Source: Desulfobacteraceae bacterium
Lineage (GTDB): Bacteria; Desulfobacterota; Desulfobacteria; Desulfobacterales; JAABSP01
DNA: 64,000 bases
NCBI GenBank assembly: GCA_011390345.1
Contig: JAABSP010000023.1
Coordinates: 1-64,000 of the forward strand
Direction: 5' to 3'
Part shown: positions 8,655 to 16,730 of the stretch, one piece after another
How positions within the stretch are numbered: position 1 is the first letter of the stretch
Layout of the letters: each line of letters opens with the position of its first letter
Translations under genes and position numbers: made by a program
Notes under the pieces: model-generated
Told to the model about the DNA's origin: nothing
Seen by the model: the letters and a program-made list of their open reading frames with translations, nothing else
Databases searched by the model: none

Positions 8655-8837
8655 AAAAAAATGCAAAAGGTTAAAATGATGTTTACAGGGATTTTCTCTT
8701 TCGGTATTATGAGCAGAAATATGATAGGGTCGGAGATGACCGGATGTTAGGCGGAAATCGGATACTCACTGGTTCAAGCTGCCGGCGCAAAAAGCCGCGC
8801 CGCCGCTTAATGCTACATTATTAGACATTACAGGATT

Positions 8838-9059
8838 TTAATTTTGAGCTATCACCGGAACCCACGGCCTGAAATTCAATCTGAAATTATGCAGGCCGCA
8901 ACATGTTTCCATTACCATATCCCGGAATCCTTTTTTCCGGTTTCGGATTTTATCCTTTACAAGGCGATATCGTTTAACACCTCCGATCGCATGTTCAACC
9001 CGCACTCTTACTTTCGATATTTGCCTGTTGGACTGACTCCTGACACTCTTTTGCCAGAA
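8838..9059 (-). pseudogene. C-terminal fragment of an IS5-type DDE transposase
   Basis: The minus-strand frame encodes about 70 residues containing RVRVEHAIGGVKRYRLV and DMVMETCCGLHNFRL. These match the C-terminal end of DDE_Tnp_4/IS5-family transposases. The N-terminal and central catalytic regions are missing and a stop lies directly upstream, so this is an insertion-sequence scar. It marks the start of an accessory zone that runs to about 12.6 kb. Confidence 0.75.
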
Positions 9060-9169
9060 TCAGGCTAATTGGTTGATTTTGTTTGGATAAAAAATGGACA
9101 CTCAAATCAGCCCGAAACCCGCATGGATATTGGATTTTGTATGTCCATTTTCGAAATAGTGTCAGGAGT
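9036..9169. repeat. Nested inverted repeats between transposase remnant and toxin gene
   Basis: The outer arms are perfect 12-mers: ACTCCTGACACT at 9036-9047 and AGTGTCAGGAGT at 9158-9169. Inside them, AAAATGGACA (9091-9100) and TGTCCATTTT (9142-9151) form a second perfect pair. This could be a mobile-element end or a long hairpin before the toxin gene at 9177. Confidence 0.6.
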
Positions 9170-9176
9170 AGGTACA

Positions 9177-9458
9177 ATGAAAAAGAAAATCCTTCAGCAG
9201 GCATTTGAGGAACTGAATGATGCGATAGCATATTATGAGGAACAGCAGGCGGGACTGGGACTGAGACTTAAGGACGAGGTTGACCGGCATGTCAGGTGGA
9301 TTATAGGCAATCCCGATATTCCACGGATTCGCAGAGGCGGCTACCGACGTGTCAATCTCAAAACATTTCCATACTATATCGGGCATCTTTCAAAAAAGGC
9401 AAACAATGTATCAGAAAATCAATATAACTTTACCCGAACAGACAGCACATCTTATTGA
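9177..9458 (+). pseudogene. ParE/RelE-type toxin with altered C-terminus
   Basis: The first 70 or so residues match RelE/ParE-superfamily toxins: the helical segment AFEELNDAIAYYEEQQAGLG, then the strands ending NLKTFPYYI. After FPYYI the usual C-terminal strands (as in YIVEEDRIIVIAVAHGRR-type endings) are replaced by unrelated sequence that runs into the next gene. The 93-residue product is therefore probably inactive. The start ATG at 9177 lies just past the nested inverted repeats. The frame overlaps the antitoxin gene at 9406 by 53 nt, which suggests a deletion joined two toxin-antitoxin loci. Confidence 0.6.
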
Positions 9459-9633
9459 ACAGATGGCAGACAAAAGGAGTATCAGCAGATTTGTCGAGGA
9501 TGCTGTAATATATTACATCCAACATGTCGGAAAAGAGAGTCTGCGTGAACGGATGAAACAGGGGGCGCTGAAGAGAGCGGAAAGAGATTTGAAACTCTCG
9601 CAGGAATGGAACAGTCTGGAAGACAGCATATGA
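9406..9633 (+). CDS. Antitoxin of a MazEF/PemIK-type pair
   Basis: A 75-residue protein starting MYQKINITLPEQTAHLIEQMA, typical of ribbon-helix-helix antitoxins that bind their own promoter and neutralise a neighbouring toxin. The C-terminal half is charged (MKQGALKRAERDLKLSQEW), as expected for a toxin-binding tail. It overlaps the MazF-type gene by 4 nt, so the two are co-translated. It begins inside the truncated ParE frame. Confidence 0.75.
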   Translation: MYQKINITLPEQTAHLIEQMADKRSISRFVEDAVIYYIQHVGKESLRERMKQGALKRAERDLKLSQEWNSLEDSI

Positions 9634-9995
9634 TACAACACCCCGATTTTCCGAAAAGAGGGGAAATGTTTCTTGTCAACTTTGATCCGACTGTCGGGAC
9701 AGAAATCAGAAAGACGAGACCCGCTCTGATTCTCCAGAATGATATTTCAAACAAGTACAGCCCGATAACAATAGTTGCCGCAGTGACAAGCCGGTTCGAT
9801 GAAACCCTGTATCCGACCGAAGTGCTGATACAAACGCCTGAAGGCGGGCTGAGGAATGATTCTGTTGTGCTGCTGAATCAGATAAGATCGGTTGACAGGC
9901 AGAGACTCATAAAAAAGCTGGGAAATCTGCGGGCGGACACAATGAAAAAAGTGGATTTTGCCCTGCAAATCAGTTTCGGGCTTGTTGAAATATAA
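9630..9995 (+). CDS. MazF/PemK-family mRNA interferase toxin
   Basis: A 121-residue protein with the MazF/PemK fold signatures: RGEMFLVNFDPTVGTEIRKT and RPALILQND near the N-terminus, PITIVAAVTS, then the strand VLLNQIRSVDRQRL. These toxins cleave mRNA at short specific sequences. Family length is about 110-120, so it looks complete. It is coupled to the antitoxin by an ATGA overlap. Confidence 0.88.
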   Translation: MIQHPDFPKRGEMFLVNFDPTVGTEIRKTRPALILQNDISNKYSPITIVAAVTSRFDETLYPTEVLIQTPEGGLRNDSVVLLNQIRSVDRQRLIKKLGNLRADTMKKVDFALQISFGLVEI

Positions 9996-10148
9996 AGCAG
10001 AATCCGAGGGCAAACCCGGCAACGGCAGTCCGAAGCCGGACGGAGCGGGATTGCAGGCTTTGTATTGAGCCCCGAAACGGGGATAGTTGTGGTCACCGGG
10101 ATCATCTTTCGGGCAACCGGAGGAGAAAGCCGACAATGAGGGGATACA

Positions 10149-10826
10149 ATGAAATCGGAAAGCTTTTGCGGCATTCATGAAAATGCCTTTTCAAAAAGAC
10201 TGAAAATACGAAAATATCCTGGATGCGTCAAGGATGAAACAGTCATAGAGGCTTGGTACAAGGTAAGTTTTGAAGACGCACGTTGTTTCATTGAGAACAA
10301 CGACTTGATTGAACGAAAGATCGAACAGGGAAAGATGCTTCAGAATCCCTGGATCAAGCTGATTACATGTGAATATACGAATACTGCAACAGGGAAAGTG
10401 CGACGACATTGGTCCGCATCTTTGCGCCCTTACATTCAAGGGTATGGTTGTGACGGAACAACAGATCTGAATATTCATACGCTTGCCAACAGACTGGCCG
10501 AGCAACAGGGACTTGATTATCCTGCCCTGATGATCCGTGCCTATCCTGGCGAATTTTCTTTGGCAAACGATTTTCAGTGGCTCCGTGACGAGATTGTGCT
10601 GGCAGAAACGATAATCCCAAAAGATATCAACGCGGATCTCGTCTTGGAAGATTTGCAGGAAATCAACAATTACACCCTCGCGATGGAATTTGGTATTGAG
10701 TTGTATAACCTTGGCGTCATCTCAACAGACTGGGCAAAAATCCGTGAATTTCAGGATGTGATGAAGCATCGGATAGAACAGGATGTTGATGATTGGTTGA
10801 CTAAGTATGGTTCATTCAGAGGATAA
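10149..10826 (+). CDS. Unrecognised 225-residue protein
   Basis: I do not recognise a family. The protein is soluble, mixed alpha/beta by composition, with no signal peptide or membrane segment. Its middle part (WIKLITCEYTNTATGKVRR) looks like beta strands, and the C-terminus is acidic and helical. The ATG at 10149 follows GAGGGG by 6 nt. Codon use is more AT-rich than in the metabolic genes, as for its neighbours in this accessory zone, which suggests horizontal origin. Confidence 0.5.
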   Translation: MKSESFCGIHENAFSKRLKIRKYPGCVKDETVIEAWYKVSFEDARCFIENNDLIERKIEQGKMLQNPWIKLITCEYTNTATGKVRRHWSASLRPYIQGYGCDGTTDLNIHTLANRLAEQQGLDYPALMIRAYPGEFSLANDFQWLRDEIVLAETIIPKDINADLVLEDLQEINNYTLAMEFGIELYNLGVISTDWAKIREFQDVMKHRIEQDVDDWLTKYGSFRG

Positions 10827-10881
10827 AGCACAACTACTGTAACTTTGGAATATAAGTTCAAAAGAAAAGCAGGAAAAATAA

Positions 10882-11205
10882 ATGGGGACAAGAGCAAAAA
10901 TCAGAATAGAAAATAAAGGCAAATATTTATGTTCCAAGTATTTCAACATGGACGGACATGTGGAGAACTGGGCTCCGATGCTGATAACAGCATTGAATCA
11001 GACGAGTCCAGGAGATATTCTCAAAAACAGGCAATTGTTAAAGTTCATGTTTGATGACTATGAGAGAGATGATTACCTGGATTATCTGTGTGTGGTTGAC
11101 ATATCTGATGATGATTACAGGATAACAATATACGGGTATGAAAAGAAATTGCTTTTTGAAGGTACATTAGATGAATTCTCTGAAAAATATGATGAGATTT
11201 ACTGA
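10882..11205 (+). CDS. Unrecognised 107-residue acidic protein
   Basis: A small acidic protein starting MGTRAKIRIENKGKYL, with a run of Asp/Tyr (DDYERDDYLDYL, DISDDDYRITIYGYE). The opening resembles small phage and plasmid proteins of unknown function, but I cannot name a family. It has no membrane segment. It lies between another unknown gene and the Uma2 pair. The AT-rich base composition suggests a transferred gene. Confidence 0.5.
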   Translation: MGTRAKIRIENKGKYLCSKYFNMDGHVENWAPMLITALNQTSPGDILKNRQLLKFMFDDYERDDYLDYLCVVDISDDDYRITIYGYEKKLLFEGTLDEFSEKYDEIY

Positions 11206-11301
11206 ACTCAATCTCAATCTTATTTTTTAATTGCTTTATGCAATGAATCAAATGATATATAGACCATAAATCCCATTAATTGGCATTAAGAGGATATATA
11301 A

Positions 11302-11859
11302 ATGGAAGCTGTAAAATTTAAGACTGTAGAGGATTTATTGCAGTCAGAAGATGAACGGGTTGAATTGATCAATGGCGAAATTGTCAAGCGTCCAATGACA
11401 CGGTCTGATCATGGAATTGTTCAACTCAATTTATATGATGGGATTAGGTTATTTAAACATAAAAGTGGTTCCGGTGGTTGGTGGATAATATCTGAAGTCA
11501 GTGTTCGATACAATGAGCATCAATGTCCATCACATGATTTGGCAGGATGGAGAAAAGAGCGTGTACCGGACAGACCGACAGGTGTTATGGATATTGTTCC
11601 CGATTGGGTATGTGAAATTACTTCGCCAGGTCATGAGAAAAAAGATACTTTTAACAATTTTATGTTGCTTCAGAAGTATGAGGTTCCATATTACTGGATA
11701 ATTTGGCCGGAAGATAAGGCTTTAATTGCTTATAAATTGCTAAACAAGAAATATGCTGTTTATTTTTCAATAGATTGCAAGGATGATTCTGATTTTCAAA
11801 AAGTTCGAATAGAGCCTTTTGAAGAAGTCGAAATTGATTTGAATTATGTATTTAATTAA
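11302..11859 (+). CDS. Uma2-family (DUF820) putative restriction-like endonuclease, copy 1
   Basis: A 185-residue protein with the Uma2 layout: VELINGEIVKRP near residue 18, HDLAGWRKERVPDRP near 85, then the PD-(D/E)XK region PDWVCEITSPGHEKKD near 100 and VPYYWIIWPED near 132. Uma2 proteins are PD-(D/E)XK nucleases of uncertain role, common in cyanobacteria and other large genomes. It is a close paralogue of the next gene (12038-12604). Confidence 0.8.
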   Translation: MEAVKFKTVEDLLQSEDERVELINGEIVKRPMTRSDHGIVQLNLYDGIRLFKHKSGSGGWWIISEVSVRYNEHQCPSHDLAGWRKERVPDRPTGVMDIVPDWVCEITSPGHEKKDTFNNFMLLQKYEVPYYWIIWPEDKALIAYKLLNKKYAVYFSIDCKDDSDFQKVRIEPFEEVEIDLNYVFN

Positions 11860-12037
11860 GGATGTTTGAACCGGATTCGCAAATCGCTCACCGGTGATTT
11901 TGGCCGTTAGCCGGGCAACTACACAAGGGTCTGTGAACAGGCAAACCGGCTTCCTTCGAAATGAGTTCCGGATACTGAGCCGGAAAGCGTCGGCAGCTCC
12001 TGAACCTTCAACTCAAGTATCTTCGGGAATCAATCCA

Positions 12038-12604
12038 ATGGAAGCAAAAAAATTAAAAACAGCAGATGATTTACTTTTATCAAAAGATGAAAGAGCAGAG
12101 CTTATAGATGGAGAGATCATACAGCGTCCTTTGCCTCGTTTTGAACACGGAGCAGTTCAATCAAAAACCTGGGGCGAAATCTTACCTTACAATAAAAGAA
12201 GTCATTCTGACGGAGGTTGGTGGATCGTAACAGAAGTCAGTGTCAGATACAACGAATATCAATGTCCGTGTCATGATTTGGCAGGATGGAAAAAAGAACG
12301 GGTTCCCAATATGCCTAAAGGTATTACAGAGATAATGCCGGACTGGGTGTGTGAAGTCATTTCACCGGGACATGAAAACAAGGACACCGTCCATAATTTT
12401 TTGTTGTTACAGAGCTGTCAAGTGCCATATTACTGGCTGATTTATCCTGAAGAGAAAACAATTATTACTTACATATTGGCAGATAGTAAATATAAAGTAG
12501 ATTTTTCTATTCAATGCAAAGAAGAAAAAGATTTAAAAAAGGTAAACATAGCTCCTTTTGAAGAGGTTACGATTGATCTGAGTTATATTTTTGAAGGCTT
12601 ATGA
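12038..12604 (+). CDS. Uma2-family (DUF820) putative restriction-like endonuclease, copy 2
   Basis: A 188-residue paralogue of the preceding gene, with the same blocks: AELIDGEIIQRP, HDLAGWKKERVP, PDWVCEVISPGHENKD and VPYYWLIYPEE. ATG 12038 is chosen because it aligns with the start of copy 1. The open frame upstream of it (from 11894) has no homology and different codon use. The 180-bp gap between the copies holds no other gene. The pair probably arose by local duplication and has since diverged. Confidence 0.8.
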   Translation: MEAKKLKTADDLLLSKDERAELIDGEIIQRPLPRFEHGAVQSKTWGEILPYNKRSHSDGGWWIVTEVSVRYNEYQCPCHDLAGWKKERVPNMPKGITEIMPDWVCEVISPGHENKDTVHNFLLLQSCQVPYYWLIYPEEKTIITYILADSKYKVDFSIQCKEEKDLKKVNIAPFEEVTIDLSYIFEGL

Positions 12605-12777
12605 GAACATGTTCAAATCTTGATCAGTGATTATAACGAATGAATTAACCGACCTGAGCTGGTGATTTAATATTGGCCTGCCGTGCGAGCTGTTCGGAAA
12701 CGAAAGTAAAAGTTGGGACAGATCCGGAAAACCGTTGACTTTTTCGAGATAGCGCTCTATAAGGGGTTTTGAAAATT

Positions 12778-12945
12778 TGTTCAGGTGTTGATCCGTTCAA
12801 CGCAATAGGGAATCCCGTGAAAATCGGGAACGGGCCCGCCGCTGTTATCGGGGACGAAAGCCGCACCATGTCACTGTCTGGATAGAGGATGGGAAGACGC
12901 GGCCGGTAGGATGATCCGAGAGTCAGAAGACCTGCCTGGACAACA
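12778..12945 (+). promoter_or_regulatory. Cobalamin riboswitch
   Basis: The sequence follows the B12-riboswitch order: CAGGTG near 12782, AATAGGGAATCCCGTG near 12806, GGGCCCGCCGCTGT near 12831, a GTCACTG box near 12870, GGGAAGACGCGG near 12890, and the hallmark GAGTCAGAAGACCTGCC ending near 12937. It precedes a terminator and cbiK, so cobalamin should repress cbiK. The remaining sequence from 12605 shows no gene. Confidence 0.9.
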
Positions 12946-13010
12946 TACAGATCGGTGCAGAGCCCCGCGGTGAGGGCTTGGCCCGGCGATTTTGCGGATA
13001 AAAAAGGGAT

Positions 13011-13048
13011 ATCCCCGAATCGATTCTATCGATTCGGGGATTTTTTAT
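13011..13048 (+). terminator. Rho-independent terminator/expression platform of the riboswitch
   Basis: A perfect 14-bp stem (13011-13024 with 13028-13041) and a 3-nt loop are followed by TTTTTTATTTT. It lies between the riboswitch and cbiK and is the likely transcription-attenuation switch. Confidence 0.85.
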
Positions 13049-13092
13049 TTTCGGGGCAATGAAAGCCCTCAACGTCAATAAGGAGGTTTCAA

Positions 13093-13992
13093 ATGGTGAA
13101 AAAAAGGTTTTTGGGCTGGATGTTGCTGTGCTGCTTTCTCTTCTCGGGATTCGCTGTAGCCGGTGATGCACACCATGACATGGATCACAAAGGCGCCTCG
13201 GAAAAGGGGCCGGCCATCCTGCTGGTGACTTTCGGAACGAGCATCCCCAAGGCACAGGCCGCGTTCGACAACATCGAAAAGCGGGTCAAGGCCGCATTTC
13301 CGGATGTGCCGGTGAAGTGGGCCTATACCTCGCACATCATCCGGGAAAAGCTGGCCAAAACGGGCCGCCACCTCGATTCCCCCGAGGCGGCCCTGGCCAG
13401 ATTGATGGAACAGGGCTACAGCCGGGTCGCGGTTCAGTCCCTCCACATGATTCCGGGACAGGAGTTCCATGACCTTCAGGTCAACGTCAACGCCTTCAAA
13501 CAGATGAAGGACGGCTTTGAGCGGGTGATGGTGGGATATCCGGCCCTTTCCACATCAGAGGACTACGCAAGGGCGGTGGATATCATCTTCAGCATCATTC
13601 CCAAGGACCGGAAGAAGGAGGACGCGGTGGTGCTCATGGGCCACGGCACACACCACCCGGCCAACGCGGTTTACGAGGCCATGATGTACCGGCTCCAACG
13701 CCGGGACCCCAATGTCTTCATGGGAACCGTCGAGGGAATCCTGTCCCTGGATGAGATCAGGGAGATGCTCATGGAAAGAGGCGTGAAGAAAGCCTATCTG
13801 ATCCCCTTCATGTCCGTGGCCGGAGACCACACCGTCAATGACCTGGCCGGAGACGAGCCCGATTCCTGGAAGAGCGTTCTGACGGGGGCCGGCATCGATT
13901 CTGTTCCGGTGATCCGGGGGATGGCTGAATACGACGCGTTCGTCGATATATGGGTGGATCATCTACGGGGCGTCATGGCGCATATGGAGTAG
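13093..13992 (+). CDS. cbiK: Periplasmic sirohydrochlorin cobaltochelatase, CbiK type
   Basis: A 299-residue protein with a signal peptide (residues 1-23, cleaved near AVAGDA) and then the class II chelatase fold. Diagnostic stretches are AILLVTFGTSIPKAQ near 40, VQSLHMIPGQEFHD near 118, VLMGHGTHHPANA near 180 (metal-binding His) and IPFMSVAGDHTVND near 236. It is related to the exported CbiK of Desulfovibrio, which inserts cobalt or iron into sirohydrochlorin. ATG 13093 follows AAGGAGG. Control by the upstream cobalamin riboswitch and the nearby importer fits a role in cobalt or tetrapyrrole acquisition rather than in the full cytoplasmic B12 pathway. Confidence 0.92.
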   Translation: MVKKRFLGWMLLCCFLFSGFAVAGDAHHDMDHKGASEKGPAILLVTFGTSIPKAQAAFDNIEKRVKAAFPDVPVKWAYTSHIIREKLAKTGRHLDSPEAALARLMEQGYSRVAVQSLHMIPGQEFHDLQVNVNAFKQMKDGFERVMVGYPALSTSEDYARAVDIIFSIIPKDRKKEDAVVLMGHGTHHPANAVYEAMMYRLQRRDPNVFMGTVEGILSLDEIREMLMERGVKKAYLIPFMSVAGDHTVNDLAGDEPDSWKSVLTGAGIDSVPVIRGMAEYDAFVDIWVDHLRGVMAHME

Positions 13993-14027
13993 GACGCGGC
14001 CCGGGCGCAAAGAGGCTTTTCACCTGT

Positions 14028-14055
14028 CGAAGGCCGGCCCCGGGGCCGGCCTTCG
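14028..14055. repeat. Perfect 28-bp GC-rich palindrome after cbiK
   Basis: Two 14-base arms starting CGAAGGCCGGCC meet with no spacer. It would form a very stable hairpin 35 nt after the cbiK stop. There is no T tract, so it may protect the mRNA 3' end or separate cbiK from the small gene that follows. Confidence 0.75.
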
Positions 14056-14083
14056 CATCGAGCTTTACGACAAGGAGGAGACC

Positions 14084-14257
14084 ATGTATCTGTACTGGCG
14101 AATTCAGCAGGATCTGAACACCCTCGGAGAGGTGATCCGGTTTCACGACCCCTCCCTGATACGTTCCCTGCGAATCTGGGTCGGAAAAAAGTCGGGGGTG
14201 CTGGCCATGGCCGAGGACCGCTTTCCGGTCGGGCCCTGTGAAAGCAGCCTGAATTGA
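14084..14257 (+). CDS. Small unrecognised protein of 57 residues
   Basis: The frame begins MYLYWRIQQDLNTLGEVIRF and follows an excellent ribosome site, AAGGAGGAG, 4 nt before ATG. It has one cysteine (GPCESS) and no membrane segment. It is downstream of cbiK, past the 28-bp palindrome, so it may be co-transcribed under the cobalamin riboswitch. I do not recognise a family. The strong RBS makes it more likely real than chance. Confidence 0.5.
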   Translation: MYLYWRIQQDLNTLGEVIRFHDPSLIRSLRIWVGKKSGVLAMAEDRFPVGPCESSLN

Positions 14258-14304
14258 TGGGGCATGGGTCTTTTTATCGGCCGCCTCGATCAATATGAAG
14301 CCAT

Positions 14305-15447
14305 CTACAACATCTCCAGATACGCCTCGATACGCACCCGAAGCTGTTCGGTGTCGCTTTCCGCGTAGTCGGTCTCCAGGTGCAGGGTCGGAAGGCCGAA
14401 GGTATCCCGGATGAATTCGTCGATGGAAAAGGCCTCCACGTTGTAGGTGTGGCAGGCCTGCCAGGTGAGGTCGATGACGCCGTCCGCGGAAAAGTCCCGG
14501 ATCATCTCCTTCAGCAGGTCGAAGCGTCCGGTGTTGGGGCTCATGACGGAACAGGGGGTGGAAAGGTACTGCTCGGCCAGGGCATCCATGGGATCTTTTT
14601 CCGTATCCACCGTAAATGCCTGCTTGTAGCCGGAGCAGTTTTCGAATGCCACAACGGCCCCGCCGGCCTGCTCCACGATCTTGACAACCTTGTCGCTGCC
14701 GACGCCCACCGGCACGCCCGTGAGCAGGATGCGTTTTCCGCTTTTCCGGTCAATTGTCGTTGCGCCGAGTCCTCCGTTTCCGGCAATGGCCGCGATCTCC
14801 TCCATCAGGGAAATCCCCTTCTCCTTGTCCGCGAGAAAGCCGACCTTGAAGAGGATCTCCAACAGCCGGGAGCCGGGAAGAGGCGCTGGATTCAACTGGT
14901 TGACATCCATGAGCGCCTTTCGCGCGGCCCGCTCCCGGTTCATCAGATGAATCGCGCCGCGAAGACCGTCTTGGGTGATGGCAACGCCGGTCTTCTCTTC
15001 GATGATGGTCTTGTAGCGGGCAAGCTCGGCACGCCAGAGGGGAAGCGCGGTCTCCGGGTCCTGGTTCTGGGGTAGTTGAAGCACATGGGTGGCCTTGTAG
15101 CGGGAGAGCAGCTCGAACATCTTCTTTTTGCCGTCGCAGGTGGTATCCGCGATGATAATGTCGGAGAAGCGGAAGAAGGGGCAAGTGTCGGTGACCGCAA
15201 ATCCGAAGCTGCTCTTGATGAGGGGGCAGAGGTTTCTCGGCAGAATCTCCTCGGCCGCTGCAATTGGGTCGTTGCGGGTGCCGCAGAGGGTCAGGGGAAT
15301 GGCATCTGCGGCCACGGCCATCTCCGTCGGGGAATAGAGACAGTAGAAGCCGATGACGGAGCGGCCCTCGGATTTGGCCCTTTCGATGTCCGCGATGTTC
15401 TCATCCGTCATCTGCTGAAGACGGTTCATGATGTCGTTTTGTTTCAT
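14305..15447 (-). CDS. 2-hydroxyacyl-CoA dehydratase subunit D/double-cubane cluster protein family
   Basis: A 380-residue member of the HgdB/BcrC superfamily. Cysteines that could hold clusters occur in NLCP, DTCPF, TTCDGKKKMFELL, ENCSGYKQ and TWQACHTYN. A lone subunit of this type beside its own activator ATPase matches the double-cubane cluster proteins, which carry an [8Fe-9S] cluster and catalyse low-potential reductions, rather than two-subunit dehydratases. The activator gene lies upstream in the same direction (109-nt gap). No acyl-CoA pathway genes are near. The location inside a cobalt/tetrapyrrole uptake island suggests another substrate, which is inference. Confidence 0.8.
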   Translation of the reverse strand: MKQNDIMNRLQQMTDENIADIERAKSEGRSVIGFYCLYSPTEMAVAADAIPLTLCGTRNDPIAAAEEILPRNLCPLIKSSFGFAVTDTCPFFRFSDIIIADTTCDGKKKMFELLSRYKATHVLQLPQNQDPETALPLWRAELARYKTIIEEKTGVAITQDGLRGAIHLMNRERAARKALMDVNQLNPAPLPGSRLLEILFKVGFLADKEKGISLMEEIAAIAGNGGLGATTIDRKSGKRILLTGVPVGVGSDKVVKIVEQAGGAVVAFENCSGYKQAFTVDTEKDPMDALAEQYLSTPCSVMSPNTGRFDLLKEMIRDFSADGVIDLTWQACHTYNVEAFSIDEFIRDTFGLPTLHLETDYAESDTEQLRVRIEAYLEML

Positions 15448-15556
15448 TTTTCAGCCTTTCGGATTGATCGTGTCTCTGTCGGCCGTGGAGGCCGATAAAC
15501 CGTTAAATAGGATTATCTTTATTCTCTTTTGCATCCTCTTTTTGCATCTGCCGATT

Positions 15557-16327
15557 TCATGCGGCCTCCATTGCCAGCAGCGCCGCGCCCAGTGCGCCGA
15601 CATGCTGCGGATCTTCCGGAACCAGCACCTCCCGGCTCAACCGCTCCTTCAGAAGTTCCACCATGCAGGGATTCTTGGCCACGCCGCCGGTGAAGACGAT
15701 CCCGCCCTCCCCGGAGACCCGGTTGATCATCCCCGCAGCCCTTCGGATGACACTGATATGGAGGCCCCGCGCGATCTCCCGCCGGTCCTCCCCCTTTGCG
15801 ATGAGGGAGGTGACTTCCGATTCGGCAAAGACGGTACACATGCTGGAGACGGTCAGATCCCTTTTCGCGTTCAGAGCCTCGCCGCCAAAGGCCTCGATCT
15901 CATATCCGAGGGTTCTGGCCATGATCTCCAAAAATTTTCCCGTGCCGGCCGCGCACCGGTCATTCATCTCGAACCGTTTCACCCTGCCGTCCGCAAACAG
16001 GGCTATGGCCTTGCTGTCCTGCCCGCCGATGTCCAGAACCGTATGGGCGTCGGGAAAGAAGGCCCGGGCGCCACGGGCGTGGGCCTTGATCTCCGTCACC
16101 GTCGGCGCATCAAAGGACAGCTCGAACAGGTTGCGGCCGTAGCCGGTGGCCATCATCTGATGACAGGATACGCCGTTCATCAGCCGCCTGGCCTCCCGGA
16201 TCGGGTCGAAGCCTGTGTCCGCCTGAAGGCTTTGGACTATCCCGCCCTCTTCATCGATCACCACCAGCTCGATGGTTCGAGATCCTATATCGATTCCCGC
16301 ATAATACCCGGCATAATATCCCGTCAC
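15557..16327 (-). CDS. ATP-dependent activator/reductase of the 2-hydroxyacyl-CoA dehydratase family (BadF/HgdC type)
   Basis: A 256-residue ASKHA-fold ATPase: GIDIGSRTIELVVIDEEGG near residue 11, DIGGQDSKAI near 98, and GGVAKNPCMVELL near 213. The two cysteines that bridge a [4Fe-4S] cluster across the dimer are seen in DRCAAGTGKFLE (about 123) and SSMCTVF (about 160). It uses ATP to inject electrons into the double-cubane partner encoded downstream. It starts with GTG at 16327 after GGAGG, 9 nt away. It is divergent from the importer operon. Confidence 0.9.
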   Translation of the reverse strand: MTGYYAGYYAGIDIGSRTIELVVIDEEGGIVQSLQADTGFDPIREARRLMNGVSCHQMMATGYGRNLFELSFDAPTVTEIKAHARGARAFFPDAHTVLDIGGQDSKAIALFADGRVKRFEMNDRCAAGTGKFLEIMARTLGYEIEAFGGEALNAKRDLTVSSMCTVFAESEVTSLIAKGEDRREIARGLHISVIRRAAGMINRVSGEGGIVFTGGVAKNPCMVELLKERLSREVLVPEDPQHVGALGAALLAMEAA

Positions 16328-16483
16328 TGCGCATCACCTCCATTCTGTTTGGGTCTGACCAAAATCGGGGATATTTATATGCGATGATCGTCAATAGGTC
16401 AAATTGATTTTATCAATATAAAAATGCGTAGGCTATCGGAAAAGTTGATATCTCGGCTGTCGGCTTTCAAGAACAAAAAAGCT

Positions 16484-16510
16484 TGACTCTGCCCCCCATT
16501 CTGTAGTATT
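16484..16510 (+). promoter_or_regulatory. Possible promoter of the importer operon
   Basis: TTGACT (16484-16489) and TAGTAT (16505-16510) are 15 nt apart, which is shorter than ideal. If used, it gives a leader of about 100 nt before the terminator-like element. The gap 16328-16730 holds no gene. Confidence 0.3.
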
Positions 16511-16614
16511 GGAGATATGCTCGAAACAGGCGGCAGAAGCCGCGCAGGCAGGTGCTTAAAAAAGCTCCGGTGCGGGCAGTAGAAGCAGATAAAAAAACAG
16601 CATTGGTTACGAAT

Positions 16615-16668
16615 AAGCCACGAAGGCTTTGTCTTCCGACAACGGAAGCGGGTCTCGTGGCTTTTTTT
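16615..16668 (+). promoter_or_regulatory. Leader RNA with terminator-like hairpin and alternative fold (copy 2)
   Basis: The outer stem pairs AAGCCACGA (16615-16623) with TCGTGGCTT (16655-16663) and ends in seven T. An inner stem pairs CTTCCG with CGGAAG. As in copy 1 (2786-2848), the first AAGCC can instead pair with GGCTT directly after ACGAA, and AAGCCAYGAAGGCTTT and TGGCTTTTTTTGTT are shared. The inner stems differ in sequence but not in position, as expected of a conserved RNA fold. It precedes the btuC-type gene by about 60 nt. Confidence 0.6.
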
Positions 16669-16730
16669 GTTCCCGGAGAACGGGGACAGCCGATTTTAAC
16701 CGTTAAATCAGAAACAAAAGGAGGTTTGCC

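Noticed and set aside
16265-16327. GYYAGYYAG at the activator N-terminus as a tandem duplication
   Set aside because: The two units differ at the nucleotide level, and the stretch is too short to separate from chance.
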